This document shows positions 6,232-9,504 of a stretch of 9,504 nucleotides of DNA, piece by piece. The stretch covers positions 1-9,504 of the forward strand of contig CAIRFY010000050.1 of NCBI GenBank assembly GCA_903877945.1. Direction: 5' to 3'. A model generated the notes under the pieces. That model did not search any database and had not been told where the DNA came from. It saw only the letters and a program-made list of their open reading frames with translations. This stretch comes from an uncultured Oscillochloris sp. Its GTDB lineage: Bacteria; Chloroflexota; Chloroflexia; Chloroflexales; Chloroflexaceae. Positions within the stretch are counted from its first letter, which is position 1. Each line of letters opens with the position of its first letter. The translations under genes and the position numbers were made by a program.

Positions 6232-7770
6232 ATGCACAAGAAGATTCTCGCCCTAGCCCTGATGACCGCCGCTCTGAGCGCCTGCACGGCGACATCGGCA
6301 ACTCCTACCGCCGCGCCCGCTGCGGCCGTGCCGACCATGGCGCTGTCTGCTGCGGGCAGCACAGACAATGCCACCGTCGCCACCGTCGCGCCGGTTGCTG
6401 GTGCGCCTTCAATCAACCTGGGAGTAACAGCCTCGGGTGAGGTGACTGCCCGCCACACTGCGGATCTGGGCTTCCGTGTATCTGGCACGGTGTCCGAGGT
6501 GCTGGTGGAAGAGGGCGCAGTCGTCACCGAAGGCCAGGAACTGGCCCGCCTCGACACGCACGAACTGGATCTCCAGGTGGCCCAGGCTGAGGCTCAGGTC
6601 GCGTCGGCCAAGGCTAACTACCAGCGCACCATTGATGGGGCCACCCCCGAACAGATCGCCGCCGCGAAGGCCCAGGTCGCCCAGGCCGCCGCCGGACTAC
6701 GCCAGACCAAGGGTGCCGTGACCGACCAGGACATCGCTGCTGCCGAGTCGGTGCTTCAGCAGACCCTCGCACGTCAGGCCGACGTTGTCGGTGGGCCAAA
6801 GGCGACTGACCTCCAGCAAGCGCAGGCGGCCGTGCAGCAGGCCCGGTCGAACCTCGAACTACAGCGTACCAACCTCGCAGCGGCAAAGGAGCGCGCCCGC
6901 CTCCAGATGGACTCCGCCGCCAACGCCCTGCGCAACGTCCAGGACGCCTACTCGCGGGTCTACTGGACGAACCGCGAGCGTGAGCGACTGCCCGGCAACC
7001 TGCCGCAGACCATGAAGGATCAGGAGACTCAGGCCCAGCGCGCCGTGGACGACGCCGGAACTGCGCTACAGAATGCGCAACTCGCCTACGCCCAGGCCAA
7101 GCAGAACGAAGTGGATGGAATCCAGGCGGCTGAGGCCCAGATGAGCGGGGCACAGGCGAGCCTCCAGAAACTGATCGACGGGGCCACCGCCGACCTGCGC
7201 GCCGCCGCCGACGCCGCTGTGTCCCAGGCCCGTGCGACCCTGGAGAAGCTGAAGGGCGACCAGCGCGCTGGCCAGATCGCCGCATCACAGGCTGGTCTCG
7301 CCGCCGCCCAGGCCAACCTCGGCCAGATCACCTCTGGCCCCACCGAGGCCACCGTCGCCGGTGCCCTGGCCCAAGTGCAGGTCGCCGAAGCCGCCCGTGA
7401 CTCGGCCAAGCTCAATCGCGAGAAGTCGTCGATCCGGGCACCCTTCGCTGGTATCGTCTCCGCTGTCAAGATCGATCCGGGCGACATCTCAAACGGCTCG
7501 GGCCAGATGATCATCCAGGTGGTCGATGTCAGCGAACTGCGGATCGAGGTCAACATTAGCGATACCGACGTAGCGAAGGTGCGCGAGGGTCAGGTGGCCC
7601 AGGTGCAGGTAGACGCCATCCCCGGCCAAACGTTCCAGGGAAAGGTGAGCTATGTCGCCCCAACCGCCATCGTGTCGGGGACGGTGCGTACCTACACCGT
7701 GCGGGTTGTCCTTGATACGCAGGGCAGCCTGCGCGCCGGGATGAGCGCCCGCGTCAGCATCCAGCTCTGA
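6232..7770 (+). CDS. RND/HlyD-type membrane fusion (periplasmic adaptor) lipoprotein with long coiled coil
   Basis: This 512-residue adaptor should dock on the RND pump encoded just upstream. The N-terminus is a lipoprotein signal (MHKKILALALMTAALSAC) with the lipobox LSAC and lipidated Cys18, which supports the ATG at 6232; GAGGGG lies 5 nt before it. An Ala/Thr/Pro-rich linker runs to about residue 60. Then come the first half of the barrel-sandwich (lipoyl-like) domain (about 65-105), a very long Ala/Gln-rich helical region (about 106-395), the second lipoyl half beginning at the family motif IRAPFAGIV (I401), a beta-barrel part (about 430-475) and a membrane-proximal end (RAGMSARVSIQL). 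The helical region is longer than in AcrA-like adaptors and is built from repeated units around a G-x-T motif (G136, G161, G317, G369, with a degenerate copy at G188). No outer-membrane channel gene is present nearby, as expected if the host lacks a TolC-type envelope. Role secure; exact architecture inferred. Confidence 0.93.
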   Translation: MHKKILALALMTAALSACTATSATPTAAPAAAVPTMALSAAGSTDNATVATVAPVAGAPSINLGVTASGEVTARHTADLGFRVSGTVSEVLVEEGAVVTEGQELARLDTHELDLQVAQAEAQVASAKANYQRTIDGATPEQIAAAKAQVAQAAAGLRQTKGAVTDQDIAAAESVLQQTLARQADVVGGPKATDLQQAQAAVQQARSNLELQRTNLAAAKERARLQMDSAANALRNVQDAYSRVYWTNRERERLPGNLPQTMKDQETQAQRAVDDAGTALQNAQLAYAQAKQNEVDGIQAAEAQMSGAQASLQKLIDGATADLRAAADAAVSQARATLEKLKGDQRAGQIAASQAGLAAAQANLGQITSGPTEATVAGALAQVQVAEAARDSAKLNREKSSIRAPFAGIVSAVKIDPGDISNGSGQMIIQVVDVSELRIEVNISDTDVAKVREGQVAQVQVDAIPGQTFQGKVSYVAPTAIVSGTVRTYTVRVVLDTQGSLRAGMSARVSIQL

Positions 7771-7793
7771 GTCCTCTTCGGATTGGGATCGGT

Positions 7794-7818
7794 GCGGAGA
7801 GGGCGTGTCCCGCTCCGC
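7794..7818. other. Hairpin between the adaptor and tetR genes
   Basis: GCGGAG (7794-7799) and CTCCGC (7813-7818) pair, followed inward by an A/G mismatch and GGG/CCC (7801-7803 with 7809-7811) around the 5-nt loop CGTGT. No T-tract follows, so it is not a classic intrinsic terminator; it may reduce read-through into tetR or act as an RNA-stability element. It lies before the tetR ribosome site and does not hide it. Confidence 0.35.
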
Positions 7819-7837
7819 TACCCCTTCCCGCTGGCAG

Positions 7838-7842
7838 AAAGG
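7838..7842 (+). promoter_or_regulatory. Ribosome binding site deciding the tetR start
   Basis: AAAGG (in AGAAAGG, 7836-7842) is 7 nt before the ATG at 7850. The frame is open upstream to a GTG at 7805, but that codon sits in the loop of the 7794-7818 hairpin and the 15 extra residues have no TetR character, so 7850 is preferred. Confidence 0.6.
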
Positions 7843-7849
7843 CATTTCA

Positions 7850-8452
7850 ATGACGAGTAGCCTTCGCGAGCGCCGACGTCAGATGCTCCGCGACGAGATT
7901 CTTGCGGCATCGCAAACCCTCATCGCCGAGCGCGGCTACGCCGCGATGTCAATGGATGATCTGGCGTCCCGCGTTGGCGTCTCAAAGCCCACCCTCTACA
8001 GTCAGTTCTCCACCAAAGAGGATCTGGTGGTGGCGATGGCGTCTCAGGTGGTGGAGCGCCTGTTCTCGGTACTCGATGATGATAGCGAGACGACTCGCTC
8101 GGCCCTCGACTGCCTGACCGACCTGCTGCGCACGGGCATCCAGGTGCAACTTGACCAGCGCTTTACCGCCATGCAACTCTGGATGCCCGAGATCGTGCAT
8201 ATGCTCAAAGGGCATCCGAAGCACCAAGAGCAGACGTGCAAGATCGAAGCGGTGGTCGTAGAACTGGTGCGACGGGCGATCAGCGACGGTGAGATTGATC
8301 CACAATTTGATCCACCTAGCGTGATGCGAATCTTTCACGCTCTGTTGATGTCGCCCAACATTGGTCGGCTGAGCGCCACCGGAATCCCTAACTCTGAGTC
8401 TATGCCCAATACCGTCGCTGCGTTCTTCCGGCGCGGCCTGGAACCTCAGTAG
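7850..8452 (+). CDS. TetR/AcrR-family transcriptional repressor, probable regulator of the efflux operon
   Basis: This is a 200-residue one-component regulator. The N-terminal DNA-binding domain (about 12-60) shows the full TetR pattern: an amphipathic helix ILAASQTLIAERGYAAMS, then the helix-turn-helix at about 34-53 (MDDLASRVGVSKPTLYSQF) followed by the usual STKEDL. The C-terminal helical domain (about 65-200), where TetR proteins bind ligands and dimerise, is diverged and gives no ligand clue. The gene follows the pump and adaptor in the same direction with a 79-bp gap and no strong terminator, so it may be cotranscribed and repress the operon until a pump substrate binds. That is the usual logic of AcrR-type regulators but is inferred here; the only operator candidate I see upstream of the pump is weak. 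The gene ends against a repeat that fills the gap to the convergent lysE-type gene. Confidence 0.92.
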   Translation: MTSSLRERRRQMLRDEILAASQTLIAERGYAAMSMDDLASRVGVSKPTLYSQFSTKEDLVVAMASQVVERLFSVLDDDSETTRSALDCLTDLLRTGIQVQLDQRFTAMQLWMPEIVHMLKGHPKHQEQTCKIEAVVVELVRRAISDGEIDPQFDPPSVMRIFHALLMSPNIGRLSATGIPNSESMPNTVAAFFRRGLEPQ

Positions 8453-8453
8453 G

Positions 8454-8584
8454 GATTGCAGATTGTGGATTGCATTATGTCACGCTGAGCGAAGCGAAGC
8501 GTCCCGGCGGTGAAGATTGTAGATTGCGGATTGCCGATTGCAGACCGGTTCAAATCTGCAATCTACAATCCACAATCTGCAATT
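8454..8584. repeat. Heptamer (GATTGYN) repeat array in inverted arrangement filling the tetR-lysE gap
   Basis: Three tandem 7-mers run at 8454-8474 (GATTGCA, GATTGTG, GATTGCA) and four at 8515-8542 (GATTGTA, GATTGCG, GATTGCC, GATTGCA). Four in the opposite orientation lie at 8557-8584 (TGCAATC, TACAATC, CACAATC, TGCAATT). An 18-bp perfect inverted repeat joins 8455-8472 and 8566-8583. Alternatively 8536-8544 and 8555-8563 form a perfect 9-bp stem with a 10-nt loop, which extends imperfectly outward to about 8515/8584. The array begins two bases after the tetR stop and its right edge touches the last base of the convergent gene's stop codon. A transcript from either side could therefore form a long hairpin, so it may serve as a bidirectional terminator or 3'-end stabiliser. 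No protein is expected from it. Confidence 0.85.
8477..8505. repeat. Embedded TGTCACGCTGAGCGAAGCG-type repeat fragment
   Basis: Between the heptamer blocks lies ATGTCACGCTGAGCGAAGCG followed by AAGCGTCCC. It contains the GCGAAGCGAAGCG direct repeat and resembles, from memory, the TGTCATxCTGAGCGxAGCGAAG repeats widespread in Chloroflexota and Bacteroidota intergenic DNA. It interrupts the heptamer array, so it may be an insertion or part of a composite element. The match to that known repeat class was not checked against a database. Confidence 0.45.
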
Positions 8585-9198
8585 CAAAGCAGGCTCGCCA
8601 GGGCCATCGCGCCAAAGCCGAGGATGATCATCCCGGCCCCACGGTTGACCCAACGCAGCACATCGGGTGTTACCCGGCTGCGCAGTAGGCTAACCCCGCC
8701 GCTCAGCAGCACCCACCAGAGGGCTGATCCGCTGAACACCCCCGTAACGAGCAGCAGCGCGTCGCCGTAGCCGCTCACCCCGTTCGCCGCGCCCATACCG
8801 GCGAAGACCCCCGCGAAGGAGATGATCGTCGCCGGGTTGGTGATTGTCAGGGCAAAAGTGGATGCGTAGGCACCCAGCAACCCACGCGACCCCGCCGCCG
8901 CCGGGCGGTCGGTTGGGGTCTCAAAGAACGTGCGCGCCCCCAGGTAGCACAGGAAGATTCCGCCCAGCAGGCGCGTCCATAGACTCACCCCTGTCAACAG
9001 ATCTGCCACCGCCGTGAGCCCCAGGGCCGCCATCGTCCCATAGATCATGTCCGCCGTCGCCGCGCCCATCCCCGACATAAACCCCGTCATCCGCCCGTCA
9101 GCCAAGGTACGCCGAATGCACAATACCCCAATCGGCCCCACCGGCGCCGCAATCGCAAACCCAACCAACATTCCCCGCAGCAAAAAGCCTGTGTCCAT
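8584..9198 (-). CDS. LysE/RhtB-family amino-acid or metabolite exporter
   Basis: This is a 204-residue inner-membrane protein with about six hydrophobic segments, the standard size of the LysE/RhtB group, which exports amino acids or related metabolites. The signature near the N-terminus is clear: G13FAIAAPVGPIG (P19, G21, P22), then GMGAATADMIYG with D50, the segment GGIFLCYLGAR (79-89) before the variable loop at about 93-105, and TNPATIISF (N121, P122) in the second half. The substrate cannot be told from this; such proteins are often annotated broadly as translocators. The start at 9198 gives a proper N-terminus, but its ribosome site is not ideal: GAAGAGG ends only 2 nt from the ATG. Met10 is an alternative with no better site. 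The gene converges on tetR and its stop codon touches the heptamer repeat. No functional tie to the efflux operon is visible. Confidence 0.92.
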   Translation of the reverse strand: MDTGFLLRGMLVGFAIAAPVGPIGVLCIRRTLADGRMTGFMSGMGAATADMIYGTMAALGLTAVADLLTGVSLWTRLLGGIFLCYLGARTFFETPTDRPAAAGSRGLLGAYASTFALTITNPATIISFAGVFAGMGAANGVSGYGDALLLVTGVFSGSALWWVLLSGGVSLLRSRVTPDVLRWVNRGAGMIILGFGAMALASLL

Positions 9199-9306
9199 TG
9201 CCTCTTCATTCCATCAGCCATAGAGGTAGAGGCGGTGCATCGCCACTTCACGATTGTGCTGCGTCTAGCGTCAGGGCTAATGCAAAGTCGTGTGATCGCC
9301 GGGCAA
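9199..9306. other. Upstream region of the lysE-type gene with no recognisable gene
   Basis: I see no convincing coding frame or RNA gene in these 108 bases. The frame that opens at 9198 on the plus strand runs through the repeats and has no protein-like composition or ribosome site. A small dyad, GGCGGTGCATCGCC, lies near 9231-9244. The leftward promoter for the exporter should be here, but no clear -35/-10 pair stands out. Confidence 0.5.
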
Positions 9307-9388
9307 CCCTCACCCCCCAGCCCCCTCTCTCTGAGCGGGAGAGGGGGAGTATTCCTCGCAAGGAAGCGCTCTACCCCCCTCTCCCCGT
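9307..9388. repeat. GC-rich palindromic repeat, copy 3 (diverged right half)
   Basis: It starts CCCTCACCCCCCAGCCCCC like copy 2. The first hairpin is 9321-9331 (CCCCCTCTCTC) with 9337-9347 (GGGAGAGGGGG): 11 positions, one T/G wobble, loop TGAGC. The interior (GTATTCCTCGCAAGGAAGCG) differs from copies 1 and 2. The second half begins CCCCCCTCTCCCCG like the others but then runs into the GTTTCAAAGGGGGGGG arm of the adjoining inverted-repeat element, as if the two were joined or one inserted in the other. Confidence 0.8.
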
Positions 9389-9500
9389 TTCAAAGGGGGG
9401 GGCTGAGAGGCGATTTTAGGCTTCCTGATGCCGCAAACAACTGCGCAGCATCTTGCGGCGTTAGAACGCCCCAAATCGCCTCTTTCCCCCCCCCTTTGAA
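9389..9500. mobile_element. MITE-like non-autonomous element with 28-bp terminal inverted repeats
   Basis: The left arm 9389-9416 (TTCAAA, eight G, CTG, AGAGGCGATTT) matches the complement of the right arm 9473-9500 (TTCAAA, nine G, AAAGAGGCGATTT) at 25 of 28 positions, including 11 perfect inner bases. The 56-bp core holds two further dyads: GCCGCAA (9430-9436) with TTGCGGC (9453-9459) enclosing the palindrome CTGCGCAG (9441-9448), and GGCGTT-AG-AACGCC (9457-9470). No coding capacity is present. I cannot see a target-site duplication because the right flank ends four bases later and the left flank is repeat copy 3. It could be a MITE mobilised by an outside transposase, or a long structured intergenic palindrome of another kind. 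Confidence 0.6.
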
Positions 9501-9504
9501 CCTC

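Noticed and set aside
6614..7288. 224-codon minus-strand frame within the adaptor gene
   Set aside because: It is Arg/Pro/Ser/Gly-rich shadow sequence of an Ala/Gln-rich coding region, without a ribosome site or recognisable domain.
7805..7849. GTG start at 7805 for the TetR-type protein
   Set aside because: The codon is in the loop of a hairpin and no ribosome site precedes it; the ATG at 7850 has AGAAAGG 7 nt upstream and gives a normal TetR length.
2818..8452. A new multi-gene system formed by the pump, adaptor, regulator and neighbours
   Set aside because: Each gene fits a well-known family and the arrangement is that of a regulated RND efflux operon; unusual points are limited to the repeat-encoded tail, the long adaptor stalk and the lack of a channel gene.
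8454..8584. CRISPR array
   Set aside because: The repeats are only 7 bp, contiguous, in both orientations and without unique spacers of regular size; no cas gene is present.
8470..8770. Two small plus-strand frames starting in the heptamer array
   Set aside because: Their N-termini are translations of the GATTGYN repeats (e.g. DCRLRIADCR) and the rest is antisense to the LysE-family gene.
9198..9419. Small plus-strand frame of 73 codons at the right edge
   Set aside because: It reads through the GC-rich repeat (LTPQPPLSERERG is the repeat's translation), overlaps the lysE-type start and has no ribosome site.

Overview
This GC-rich window looks like a chromosomal segment of a filamentous or otherwise free-living Chloroflexota (Chloroflexia-like) bacterium. 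That placement is an inference. It rests on codon use and on intergenic DNA full of C/G-rich palindromic repeats of the CCCCTCTCCC...GGGAGAGGGG type and GATTGYN heptamers, which I recall as common in such genomes. It also fits that the efflux system has a lipoprotein adaptor but no outer-membrane channel gene nearby. No rRNA, tRNA, CRISPR array, integrase or transposase gene is visible.

Layout from left to right. Bases 1-101 are a two-hairpin GC-rich repeat (copy 1). A strong sigma-70-like promoter (145-173) overlaps an imperfect dyad (171-186) and drives an NRAMP-family Mn/Fe transporter (mntH, 216-1586). It converges, with a 2-bp gap, on an M24-family Xaa-Pro peptidase (1589-2707, minus). 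A 110-bp divergent region separates that peptidase from a three-gene rightward efflux cluster: an RND (HAE1/AcrB-like) pump (2818-6159), a lipoprotein membrane-fusion adaptor (6232-7770) and a TetR-type repressor (7850-8452). The gap between the convergent tetR and lysE stop codons is filled by an array of heptamers in inverted orientation. A LysE/RhtB-type exporter (8584-9198, minus) follows. The right edge (9199-9504) has no convincing gene; it holds a third copy of the GC-rich repeat and, overlapping its end, an MITE-like element with 28-bp terminal inverted repeats.

How the genes may work together: the pump and adaptor very likely form one export system, with the downstream TetR protein as its probable local regulator. 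The NRAMP importer carries its own promoter and candidate metalloregulator operator. The M24 enzyme is a metallopeptidase of a family that often uses Mn or Co, so its proximity to mntH is suggestive but unproven.

The most notable observations are that the last ~30 residues of the RND pump and its stop codon are encoded by repeat copy 2, that the adaptor carries several internal copies of a helical unit around a G-x-T motif, and that the two kinds of intergenic repeats have clear structured architectures. I found no strong evidence for a wholly new multi-gene system; the genes are recognisable families and the novelty lies mainly in the repeats.
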